DNA from: Symbiodinium natans
Taxonomy: Eukaryota; Sar; Dinophyceae; Suessiales; Symbiodiniaceae
Assembly (NCBI GenBank): GCA_905221605.1
Contig: CAJNDS010002625.1
Coordinates: 40,001 to 104,000, forward strand
Reading direction: 5' to 3'
Length of the DNA: 64,000 bases
Position 1 is the first letter of the stretch, and each line of letters opens with the position of its first letter. The position numbers were made by a program, and so were the translations under genes. Below the pieces are notes generated by a model. It was given only the letters and a program-made list of their open reading frames with translations. It ran no database searches and was not told the DNA's origin. Positions 45,219 to 57,200 of this stretch are shown piece after piece.

Positions 45219-48200
45219 CTTCCGTGAATGGCGCGCCCAGGAGCCGCTTTTCAAGTGATGGGTGTAAGATCTTAGGGTAGTTTCATGGTCCCTTAGCATG
45301 GGCCCTTAAATAGGGGATACGCCTTACATACCCTATAAAACCCAAGGGGTCCACACATCAGAACCTTGTTAAGGAAGGCAAGGGAGCATATTCAGGGCCC
45401 ATGTAACTACCCTTGGAGAAGAGTTCAGGTACAGGGCTTAGGGTAAAAGATATCGGGTGGTAGGTTCTGGGAAAGAGTTTTGGGTAAGGGATGTAGGGTA
45501 CAGGATATGAGTACAGGGTAGGGCCGAGGGTGTACAGTATAGGGTGTCGGGCGGGGTCATAACGTTGCCACAAGTTGCCATGCTTCTGCTTTGCGAATGC
45601 CTAGACGACCCTTAAACCTTTCCAGTTCAGCCCTTTGACCCTTAGACCCGAAACACAAAAATCCCCTAAAACCCTAAACCCCTAAACCCCTAAACCCCTA
45701 TATGTAGAGAGGCACAGGTTTGTATAGTTCAGAGTGCCAACTCCGAAGGATGGCCCAAAGAGCGCAAGGATGACACGCACAAATCAAGGAATGTAAGAGT
45801 ACCAGAGGTACCATTTCCAAGGCTCCGTTTAGGGATGCCATGTTTTTGTAGACAAAATCTTTCAAGTCAAGATCTTTTGTTGCTCGCTTCTGGCCTTAGT
45901 GCTAAAAGTCCGTCGGGCAGTGATTGGCCATTCGCAGGTCATGAGCCCAAAAGTAACGCTCAACTAGTCAGTTTTTTCCCGAACATGGAGGTGCCTGAGC
46001 GATCGGAGCTTTCGGCACGGGATGAGAGACGGGAGGTATCCAGTCAAGATGGCAGGATATCCAGCCAGTCTGCGCAACCTTCGCAAGCCTCCGAGCAAAG
46101 GGGGACCGAGGAATCGATCGAATCGGGAGCACACAATCCAAATCCTTTTTGGAGTGAAGCTGTTCAGGGAGAATTCAATCTACGACGCCAGAGACCAGCC
46201 TTTTTGGACCAAGAAGCAAAGGTTCGTGAAGAGAGACAGGACGCGGAGCTGGTCTTAGAGCCAGACTATGGGAGGCTTGCGGACGCACCGGCTCCTGTGG
46301 AGCCGGGGCAACCCGTGGTTTTGGCCCCAGAGGGTCAACAACTTGTGGAGTCTCCAGCGAGAAGATCCGTGTCCTCAGGGGGTACGTTGTCAAAGTTGGA
46401 AAGAGGTCTCACGCCGCAGGATGGAGAGATTGGAGAAGGTGAGAGCCGCCTGGAGAATCAGATGAGACGCATGCAAGAGCTCATGTCGCAAATGGTTGCG
46501 GCTCAGGGGGTCATGCAAGAGCGTCTGGCTCGGGTGGAAGAAGAGCGAGCTTCATCGATGCAGTCGGTGGCAAGCAAAGAGGGAGCAGCTCCGCAGACGT
46601 ACCATTCTCTAGATCAGTGGCGACAGTCGAGCCAAGCTCAACCTGACAGCAGACCTGCACTCACGAGCATGGATGAGCCTCTGGAAATGTGGTATGGTGG
46701 CGATGCGTCGTTATCATCAAGGTGCACTGAGTCCAAGGAGGTAGATGTGGCTGTTGTAGGTAGGACGAGTAGCAGTGTCAGCTTCGGACCAATGGGCCCC
46801 GAGGGTCATGGTCATGGTCAGTTTCCAGCAGATGAGCTTCAGGGTCAAGGGATGGAGTATTCAGGGGTGGTTGGTGTAGGGAGGGCTAACCCGTACATGC
46901 CTCAAATCACCACAAATCCACCTGATAATCGCGCCGAGAACCCGAAGCCAGTGGCGACTCAGGGAGAGTGGCCCAACTCAGGGCAGATGGGCTGCGCTAG
47001 GGGGGGACTCTTTGGCAGCAATGAGGCCCGGCCGAGTCTTGGAGCTTGCTTGGGGCCGACGCAATATGGGTTACCGGGCACAGAGGGGCTCATGAGTAGG
47101 TCTTTGGGAGGGCCAGAACTTCATCAGGGTCATTGTGGGATGTTTCAGGGGCAAGGGATGAACCGTCAGGCTACCCCAATCTTCGAAGTCCCAAACATTG
47201 GTCAACCTATCTTGGTTATGGTAGATGGTAGGCTCCGGGAAGCTAGGGTCAATTCTTCGGGAGGGTTGGAGGTTGTGCCTCAAATCCCAAATCAAGGGCA
47301 TCAACATTTCTACGTGGGGGAAACAGATCCCTTTGAAGCGGGCCCTTTTGGGCGATGCGCCACCTCACCATTTAAGCCGCCACCGGCGCCGCCGCCTGGG
47401 CCTCCCCAAACACCCCAAACAACTTGTGAGTTCAGAATCGGGCCATGTGTGCCTGGAGCCAGTGCCTTTACCGGCGCAAGTGTGAATCCAGACTATGTGA
47501 GCACGCCTAGGTTAGGTACGACTGAGCCAGCTAAGACCTCGCCGATGACGCCTGGAGGAACGAGACTTCCGCCAGGGGACCCTCCTCCAACTCCGCCAAG
47601 GCCACCGCCGTCAGCTCCGTATGACCCAGGGGAACGCGCGCTGGATTTGCTCAGATCGGCGCTTGGTGTGCAAAGTGAAGGGCTGATTCGGCAAGAAGAG
47701 GTGTCAAGGAGTGGCGCGAAGTTGCCGGCTTTGGAGCCGGGGTCGGGAGTAGCAGCATGTGTAGCAGGGGATTGGCTAGCTCAGATCACTCCTACCATGC
47801 GGGCCTTGTCTAACACAGCATGGCAGTGGTGGGATGATGTGTGGAATGCTGCGCACGCCTTGTATCAGAAGTGGCTGCAATCTTCGCCAGCGGATAGACT
47901 TCTGTTGAAAGCTGTGCAGGACGGAGAGAGACCTCGGTTTGAGACTACCAAGTGGGCCCGGGTAGAACAGCACGCCATTGGGTTGTTAGTTGAGGCTCTA
48001 CCGAAGTGGCTCCAAACCGAACTGATTGCCAACCGACAGCTAGACTGTACTGCCATAGTGTTTCGGATTCTCACGGCTTTCCAACCCGGAGGACCCCAGG
48101 AGAAGGCAGTGGTGTTGCAAGCTCTCACTTCACCCGCAACCGGAAAGAGTGCCCCAGAAGCCTTAAAGGGTCTTCGAATGTGGGTTCGTTTAAGGAAACG

Positions 48201-51200
48201 GGCAGACGAGTTGGAAGTAGCTCAGCCAGATCCGTCCCTGCTTGTAGCAGCAATTGACTTGATCACCGCGGAGGTGCTCAAACAGCATCCACAAGCCTCA
48301 TTCCGTCTAGCCAGCTATCGTCATGCCGAACAGGTAGACGTTCTCCCTACAGCCCCGAAAGTATCAGGATTAGCTCAAATGATTCAAGCCGAGCTGGAGG
48401 CAGCAGTGAGTTCATCCACAGACTCCACCAAGAGACAGCGAGTAGCGCGGATGAGTGAAGATGAAGGGGGTAAGGGTGATAGGGGGAAAGGGGATGCAAA
48501 GGGAAGTGAAAAAGGGGGTGGAAAAGAATCTAAAGGGAAAAGCAACGCATCTGGAGCTAAGGCCACCTGCTGGGGATGGGGAACGGCAACGGGATGCCGG
48601 TTCGGTAGCGAATGTCAGTTTGCTCATGGAGAACTGAAGAAGGGAATTTGCTGGGGATGTGGATCCACCGAACACACCAAGCCCAGCTGTCCTCGGCCAG
48701 GTGGAGGTGCTGCAGACAGCGCTGAAACGCCTTTCACGGGTAAAGGAGATGGAGGAAATGGGGGAAAAACCAAGGGGAAAGGAAAGAAAGGAGAAAAAGG
48801 GGGAAAGCCTAAATCGAATGATCGCGTCGCTAAGGCCCAGGGAGAAGGGGGAGCCACGTCTCATGAAGAAGCAGGCACGGAGGAGAAGACGTCTCCACCA
48901 GCGCCGTCACAAGCCGAACTCCTGAAGGACTGCGCTGATCTTCTTAAGTCGATGAAGGTGAAGCGAATGTTTGTTCGTGGCGTTAAGGCAAGTGGGGGAG
49001 GAAAAGGGCTCTTGGACGGAGGAGCGACGTCTTGCTTGAGGCAAGGCACCCCTGAAGAACGAGCAGGTCTCCCGCAGAAGTGTGTGGATTTGGCGGTAGG
49101 ACAGGCCACGTTGTACATCAAAGAAACTGGTGTGCTACTCACGGCTGAACCAATAGCTCCGATTGTCAGCAAGAACGCGTTGGTCAAGTGGTTGGGGTGC
49201 GAGGTTCGATGGACCAAGGCTGAGGGGTGCACGGTGTATCATCCGAAGCGGGGATGGTTGGACATCGATATGTCATCAGGGTGCCCCGAAGTGTCGGAGA
49301 GTCTTGCGCTTCAGCTCATCGAGGAAATCGAGCGGGCTGTTCAACATCATGATCATGTCATGCGTTGCATCGAAGGTAAGAAGGTCCAGGACAGATTCTC
49401 AGAGTCACGTCGTCGAGCATGTGAGAGTCTCAGGGAGGGAAGCGCCGAGGAGTTGAAGAGGTGGATTGCCCAGCGGTTCCCAACTATCCCCGAGCGGTTG
49501 GTAGAGCGCATGGTTACTGTTCCCTCAACTGCAGCGTCGCCATGGAATCGAAGAATCCGTAGGTCTTGGGATAGGAAGGATTTCCTCATTCTTCACTTGT
49601 GCTGTGGAACAAGCAGAAAGATGTTTGACCACTTGGTGGATAACAGGGTTGGGGTTGTCACGGTCGATATTCAGGAGGACCTGTTATCGGATGACACGTT
49701 GGCCATGCTCCTTCATCTAATTGTCCGAGGGAAGGTGATCGCGGTGGTGTCTGGCGCCCCGTGTCGGACGCTTTCAGGGTGCAGACATAGGGACAGCCCA
49801 GGTGCTCCAAAGCCGGTGCGAGCGCGCTATGGGGAAGAATTCTGGGGGTTGCAGGGTTTGTCTGAGGATGAACAAGCGGCTGTTGATGGGGATAGCCTGT
49901 TATGGCTCAGATCGCTAGTGGTGTACATCACAGCTCAGTATTTCACATGGCGCGTGCATGAGTGTGACACTTGGTTCGGATTTGAGCATCCGGAAGATCC
50001 TGCTGTGGTGTGGGGTGACGAATCGGATGATCAGGGAAGGTCCTATCCTAGTATTTGGGCCTCGGAGGTGATGAGCACTCTCGCTGAGGAGTGTGCTTTG
50101 GGCACGATCGGGTTCGATCAGGGGCCCTTGGGGCATGCAAAGCGCAAACCGACTCGAATGATGCTTCACGGGAAGCCTCACGTCTCTTTGATGCAATGCA
50201 GGGGAGAGGGTGTTGAAAAGATTCGAGCGGCAGCTGGGTTGTCATTGGGGCAGTCCGGAGCGTGGGCTGCATGGGCCCCGGGCCTGAAGGCTGCGATAGT
50301 CGACATGGTTCAGGGGGTACTGGTTGATGCTCAACATGTCCGTGCATGCAGTGGGGTCCACGTTGCCAAGGTCAAGGATCATGCTTCGTTCACGCAGCAC
50401 GTGCTTCAGGACCACATGCCATTTCGAAACGATTGTCGGCATTGTCTCGCGGGGCGGGCCAGAGATCGCAGGCATTTGAGGCAGCAGGTTCCAGAGGCCT
50501 ACACGCTTCATGTCGATATGTCGGGGCCACACAAGGAAGGGAATGACCAATTGGGCAGTGCCAGATATGTTCTAATCGGAAATTTCACTGTTCCTGTCTT
50601 GGGGCCAAACTGGGAGGATGCTTGGGAGGCCAAGGATGCCGAAATTCCTGAAGGTCCCTGGGAGCATCTTGATCTTGATGAAAAAGTTGATGTTCCGCAG
50701 GAAGGGGAGGTGCCAGCTGCCGGAGTTTGGGACTCGGGGGAAGAGGAGCCTCAGGCAAGCGAAGAGGGCCATGAGCCATCGGCTGGGGACAAACGGGAGG
50801 AGGAAGAGTGCAACACGGTCTGGGCTCGCATTCGCAAAAACTTGCAAATGAAGCAGCTGAAAATGGAAAACCTTGTCATGGCGGAACCCCTCGCGTCTAA
50901 AAAACATGCTGCGGTTCTTGAAGCGGTCGCCAAGATGGTCACCCGGATTCGGGCTGCGGGGTACCCAGTGGTCCGTCTGCATTCGGATTGTGGAGGGGAA
51001 TTCATGAGTAAGGGTCTTCGCAAGTGGTGCGCGCTGCAAAGCATCTACAAAACTACCGGGGAGCCAGACGTGCCCCAAACTAGGGGTAGAATCGAGAATG
51101 CTGTGGGGCGGGTCAAGGGTCTTGCAAGGTCTCTGCTTCAGTCTCAACCGGATCTCCCGATCACGCTTTGGCCTCACGCTGTTAGACACGCAGCGGAGCG

Positions 51201-54200
51201 ACTGTGGCGTATCAGCATGGCTGCACTGGGTAAGGAGATGCCTCCGTTAATTCCGTTTGGAACAAAGGTGGTCGTGCGACAGAGATCATGGTCTGCAAAA
51301 GGGAAGGGAACATGGAAGGATAAAGTTCAAGACGCCCGAGTGCTGGCACCAGCGCTGGAGTTGTCGAGGGGCTACTATGTCGAAACTTCGGAAGGGGAAG
51401 GGTTTGTGACCAGCGTTCTTTTCCAGAATGTTCAAGTAGCTGGGCAACCTGGGTCAGCAGTAGTCACTGAGTGTGAGCCGGTGAACTTGCGAAGAAGGGT
51501 CACGGGCAAGCAGCCGCCCCCTGAAGAACCTCCACTTGTTCGATCTCTCCAGGATGTTCCTGATGAGGAGTCTCATGATCCACTTGCTTTGCTCATGAAA
51601 GAAGATCAGGCAGCCGCAGCTCTGGCGGCGCAGACGCCGTGGGATAGGGATGCAGTTGTTGAGTTTCTCAAACAGACTGAGCTTCGCAAACGCACGGGCT
51701 CCTCTCGCACTGCCTTGAATGGAGGGGCGCAATTTATCTTTGGGGCATGTCGTCATGGTGGCGTCATAGGAACTTCTGGGTTGACGGGGGATCTTCCAGG
51801 CTTTACTGCGCTTCTGGTCCGGCTGATTCGGGAAGTGGTGCCAGATCATCACTTCACGTCTGTAGCTCTCGGATACAATACCAGAATGGACGTCCACCGA
51901 GATCTCAACAACCAAAAAGGGTCTCGGAATGTGGTGGTTCCTCTTTGTGTCCCCAAAACAGGGGGAGAAGTGTGGGTGCAAGCTCGACAAGGGGATGTTT
52001 TGCGGGGCCAACCGCAAGTCCAGGTTGCGAAAGGGCAGCCTCTGGTGGGGCAAATCCTTCCGTGGACGGATGGGTATGTCACTTTGGATCCAAACGCCTG
52101 GCATATGGTCATGCCGTGGAAGGTTGGTCAGGAGCGCATCGTTCTCCTTGCGTATTCGGTGGGGGCCTGGCAAGCGGCCACTCCAACGCTGAAGGGACAG
52201 CTTGAGGACCTGGGATTTCCACTTCCTTCTGGGGCCAGGTTGGTCGACCCAGTGGGTCGAGGGGGAGTAGGTGGAGCTGAAACTGGCGTAGCGATGAAGA
52301 AGAATTTTCAAGCCACTCAGTCTCAGGAGCCTGGGGCGGAGGTTGTAGGGGAAGTTTGCTGGTGCAAGGGCTATCAAGTTGATCCATCGCTGTGCCTGTG
52401 TAAGGGGCTCAGGGAGTCGCCTCTATCAGATTCTGGAGGCCCTTTGAATCCACTTGAAGTATCTCAGGACGAGTGTCAAGGGGAGAGAGGGCTAGGTGAT
52501 GAGGACGGATCTATGAAGGTAGTGTATGCCATAGAAGAACTGAGTGAAGAAGATCCTGCAGATTTCTACTACTCGGTGGGAACTCGGGGGTGGGATGAGA
52601 GTGAAAAGCCGCAAACTCTTCTGGTGGACTCGATCGTTGAGGCCTTAGACCGAAAGCAGGTGATGTTGTCTGCCATCCTCTGGGCAGAAGAAGATCGGCT
52701 GGCCCAGCTCAGCGCAGATCGTAGGGATCAGAGCGGTGAACTTGAAGTGGTCGAGAGGACTGTGCTGAGTCTTGAGAAGGACGTTGGCGAGTTGAGAACG
52801 GTCATACGTAGCATGAGGTCTCATCTTGACGAGGACAGGTTCGGGAGATTTGGGGCTGATATCTTACCACCTTTCCAGGGTGATCGTGTAGGTGAGGGAT
52901 CGAAACATCGATGTGCTATGATGCAGACCAGCGCGGACAGCGCGGAAACCGACAAGCCACCTCAGGACCATGAGAACAGCGGCATTCCGGATGAGTTTCT
53001 TACTTCCAGGTCGGTCACTCTTCAGGAAGTCCAAGAGAACTTGGATGAGTGGATCGAGCCACTTCGAGATGAGGTCAATGCCTTGGAGTATGTGCACGAA
53101 GCAGTTGAGAGTGTTACCGAACGTGAACTTCAAGACTTGGAGAAGAAGGGCTTCACCATCGAGCGGATACCGGGTCGCGGGGTCTTCGTAGTCAAGGCAG
53201 GGACGGGGCGAAAGCGAGCCAGGATTGTGGCCTGTGGTAACTATCTGGATCCATCGAAGGGTGTCAGCGCCGGGGGAGTCGAAAGTCATTCTCCTACACT
53301 CCAGAAATATTCCACGTTTGCAGCAGGTTTAGACACGACTGCGTTCAGAGCACAACTTCGGATGGCAGCTCTCAACAAGTGGAGCGCAGCGGGACTGGAC
53401 GTCAAGACGGCGTTCCTGAGAGCTCCATTGGGGCCGGTGCTACAAGAGCGACACCTGATCGCGGTGAAGCCGCCCGCGATATTGGTGCGCGCAGGAATCG
53501 TGAAAGCTGGTACATTCTGGCTAGTTCGCAAGGCGGTGTACGGCCTTGCTCCTGCTCCGAAGGCATGGAGCACGTACCGAGACGGCGAACTTCGACAGAA
53601 GAAATGGACTGGCAGTCAGGGAGGCAGCTTTGAGTTTCGCCCTATGTACAGTGACCCATCGCTGTGGGAGGTGCTGTGTAGCGGTCAGGTGGTCGGACAC
53701 CTGGGCGTTTATGTGGATGATTTGTTGATCACTGGTTCAAGGTATGCGATCAATGAAGTGATCCAAGCAGTCCGCAGCTTGTGGGAGACATCTGAGCCGG
53801 AATGGATCGATGAGCCCGGTGGCTTGACCTTCTTGGGCGTTCAGGTGCGGCGAACAGCTGAGGGAGACTATGTGCTCAATCAGGTCAAGTACGCTCGAGA
53901 GCTGCTGTCAAAGTATCCTCAGGTTCAAGCAGGGTCATGGGTGCCGATGCTCAAAGAGGACGTGGGGGAGCCAGAGCAGCATGTCACCGCGGAGGACCGC
54001 CGACGAGCCCAAGGCATCACAGGTGAGATGAACTGGCTGGCGTCAAGGACACGTCCTGACCTGGCGTATGTCGCCAATCGGATGAGCCAGTGGATCCCGA
54101 AATGGCCACGACATGTCTACAAGGTGGGTTGCCAAGCTCTCAGGTATCTTCGGAACACAGCTGAATATGGACTCAGGTTTTCAGCAGAACCAGAACGCCA

Positions 54201-57200
54201 GTGCCAGGAGGGATGGTCTATGACTCCATCAGTGGAGCAGCTCATGGTGTATGCTGATGCGTCGTACGCACCGCTAGCCGAGCCGAGCCAGACCGGAGCA
54301 ATCCTGCTCTGGGCAGGCTCACCCATCTCTTGGGTGAGTTCGAAGCAAGCTCTGACGACTCTATCCACGGCTGAGGCAGAACTCCTTGCCTGTGTTGAAG
54401 GTCTTGTCCTCACTGATGCTATCGAACCTCTAGTAGGAGAGCTCCTAGGCAAGCCCCCCACCAAACTGCTCCTAAACGACAACATAGCCACCTCAAAAAT
54501 CCTCTCCTTCAGTAGCGGATCATGGCGAACCAGACATTTGAGGATTAGGGCGCGGGTGTGGCGTGAACGGATAGAGGCTGAAGAGTGGAGGGTGCGTCAC
54601 GTGAGTGGAGATCAGATGCTCGGTGATCTTCTCACTAAACCGTTTGTGTGGAGTAGGCTATGCGACCTGATACACCAGATTGGGCTGTGGACGGGAGGTA
54701 CAAGCGGGGCACAGGATTCGACCACGGGAGGGCCTAAGCATGGGGAGCAGGTTCTAGCGGCGAAAAAGGTCTTGGGGGTCCTGTGCTTTCTCCAGTGCGC
54801 CTCCTTGGCCGAGGGTCAGGTCATGAACACGCTGAAGCATGCATGCGAAACTGTGTCTGTTTTCAGTGGGGTTGTGGTCCTGTTGTGTTGTCTGGGGGGA
54901 CTGGTCGGGTTGGGTCTTTGGTCACGACGACATTCCGCCACGGCCAACCTGGATTGCCGGGTCCATCAATGGGGTCCTAAGGATGCACGGTCCCAGGACG
55001 ATGACGGTGAGGAAGATGGTCAGTTGATGTGGGAGGGCGACTCTTCGTGGCATGAGACGTGTGAACCCCCGACACAAAACCATGAGCCTCCACCAGTCTC
55101 TGAAAGAACCTCAACAGTAGGGTATCCGTCTCGAACCTCTCCTTGCACGAAGTGGCTTGCGGGAATTGTGGCTTGGACACAAGTTCAGGCATCGCGAGGG
55201 GTGAGAGAGATGGATGGGTCAATCGAAAGCATTGAGACAGCGGATTGGACACTCTGCATATGGACTATTTTTTTGCTGCTTGCTTGGGAAGGGTTTAAAG
55301 TGGGAATGAACAAAATGCTATCCGTTTTACACGGGAAGCGCTCAGCTCAGAAGGAGCATCGATGCACAGGGGTACAGCACCAAGCGGTGCAGACGGAGGG
55401 CTTGAGTAGGAGTAGATATGGGGTGGAACTCGTCCCAATCAATAGTATTCCTCCAACGGTCCCCCCTGAACTTCCTATCTTCATCACCCGAGGGCCGCAT
55501 ATCAAGAAGGATACTTTTGAAGTCCGTGAAGATCTTAGGGCATTGATCCGATGGCACGTCAAGCCACGTATGTATTCCTTCAACCCTCACCAAGCAAAGC
55601 TCCCCATCTCACCAGACAGACTTCAAGGGACTCGACAGACCGTCTGTGTCAACAATTCCCAGAATCGCTATGTGGTCATCGACGTGTGGAGCGTCGCGGA
55701 TCATGTCTTCCAGACACAGGCACGGCAAGAGGCATGGACGGGATATACCCTCTTTTACCTTATTAGTCCCTAATGGTGGTTGGGTTCAGATTCGCTTGAA
55801 ACGGAGCTCATCTGAGGGGGAGTATGTAGAGAGGCACAGGTTTGTATAGTTCAGAGTGCCAACTCCGAAGGATGGCCCAAAGAGCACAAGGATGACACGC
55901 ACAAATCAAGGAATGTAAGAGTACCAGAGGTACCATTTCCAAGGCTCCGTTTAGGGATGCCATGTTTTTGTAGACAAAATCTTTCAAGTCAAGATCTTTT
56001 GTTGCTCGCTTCTGGCCTTAGTGCTAAAAGTCCGTCGGGCAGTGATTGGCCATTCGCACCCTAAACCCCTGAACCCCGAAACCCCTAAACCCCTCCTGAA
56101 CCCCTGAACCCCTACACCCACAAACCTACACCTCTAACCCCCCCATGAAACCCCTAAACCTAAATCCCTAATCCCCAAAACCTTAAACCTCAAGCCCCCA
56201 TCCACCTCCAGCACCGTCTTGACACCAGCAGATGCCCCGTCGGTCAGGAAGATATCCTGCGCAGCCGTAGGGCTTAGGGTTTAGGGTTTAGGGTTCAGGG
56301 TTGGGGTTTAGGGTTTGGGTTTAGGGTTTAGGGTTTAGGGTTTAGGGTTTCGGGTTTAGGGTTTAGGGTTTAGGGTTTAGGGTTTAGGGTTTAGGGTTTA
56401 GGGTTTAGGGTTTAGGGTTTAGGGTTTAGGGTTTAGGGTTTAGGGTTTAGGGTTTAGGGTGAAGGTCTAGGGTTTAGGGTTTAGGGTTCAGGGTTTCGGG
56501 TTAAGGGTTTAGGTTTAGGGTGTAGGGTTTAGGGGCAGGGGTGGGGAGATCCTCAAACCATGAAGCTCGAGTCGCCAGCATCACTAGCTGCTCGCCTTCA
56601 ATCCCCAGAACAGTATATTCTTATGGATAATTCTCTAAACTAGGGGCTACCCAAAAAAGGACCCTCATCTAGGAAGCTACCTACTTCCACAGCCCTCGGA
56701 TGGGGGCGGGGGTTCCTACGACCATCTGCACTGGGCCGCGCCAGCGAGTGTTTACACTTCCCGAAGAATCCCATAGAATCAGTCGGGAATGCCCTGTCAA
56801 TCCAACCGGCAAGTGAGTGCCATGATGGAATCCACCAAACATGCACGACCCAGCCCTGTAAGAAAACGATCACAGCTAAAAAACACTCTGGGAGAGGATC
56901 TCCTTGAGGTTCTAGGGAAAGTTTAGGGTTACACTATACCACATTCTCACAAGGCGGGATAAACAAAACAACCCAAAAAACGCCTAAAACCCTAAAACCC
57001 CTAAACGCTAAAACCCTAAAACCCACCCTCAAACCCTAAACCCTAAAACCCTAAAACCCGTAAACCCGTAAACCCTAAACCCTAAACCCTAAACCCTAAA
57101 ACCCTAAAACCCTAAAACCCTAAACCCTAAAACCCTAAACCCTAAACCCCTAAACCCCTAAAACCCTAGACCCTAAACCCTAAACCCTAAACCCTAAAAC

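Larger units (their letters stand above)
45701..56058 (+). mobile_element. Copia-type LTR retrotransposon, apparently full length
   Basis: The 236 bp LTRs at 45701-45936 and 55823-56058 differ at one base (G at 45764, A at 55886), so insertion is recent. They start TATGTAG and end TTCGCA. CCCTA flanks the element on both sides (45696-45700 and 56059-56063), a fitting 5 bp target duplication, although the site lies in a CCCTAAA tract, so a chance match is possible. Integrase before reverse transcriptase marks it as copia-type (Pseudoviridae order). A purine tract CTGAGGGGGAG (55812-55822) precedes the 3' LTR. After the 5' LTR comes GGTCATGAGCCC, where a tRNA primer site would be expected, but I cannot match it to a tRNA. 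One uninterrupted 3312-codon frame fills the interior. The element lies in an intron of the alanine aminotransferase gene, opposite in orientation. Confidence 0.95.

Noticed and set aside
45937-45950. Primer-binding site complementary to initiator tRNA-Met
   Set aside because: GGTCATGAGCCC only loosely resembles the usual copia site; without the host tRNA sequences a match cannot be claimed.
51454-52387. 307-codon minus-strand frame inside the retrotransposon
   Set aside because: Shadow of the Gag-Pol frame in GC-rich codons; no domain.
56268-57200. A true chromosome end or telomere fusion point
   Set aside because: Arrays of both orientations occur throughout the window, including inside introns flanked by collinear exons, so these are interstitial repeats.
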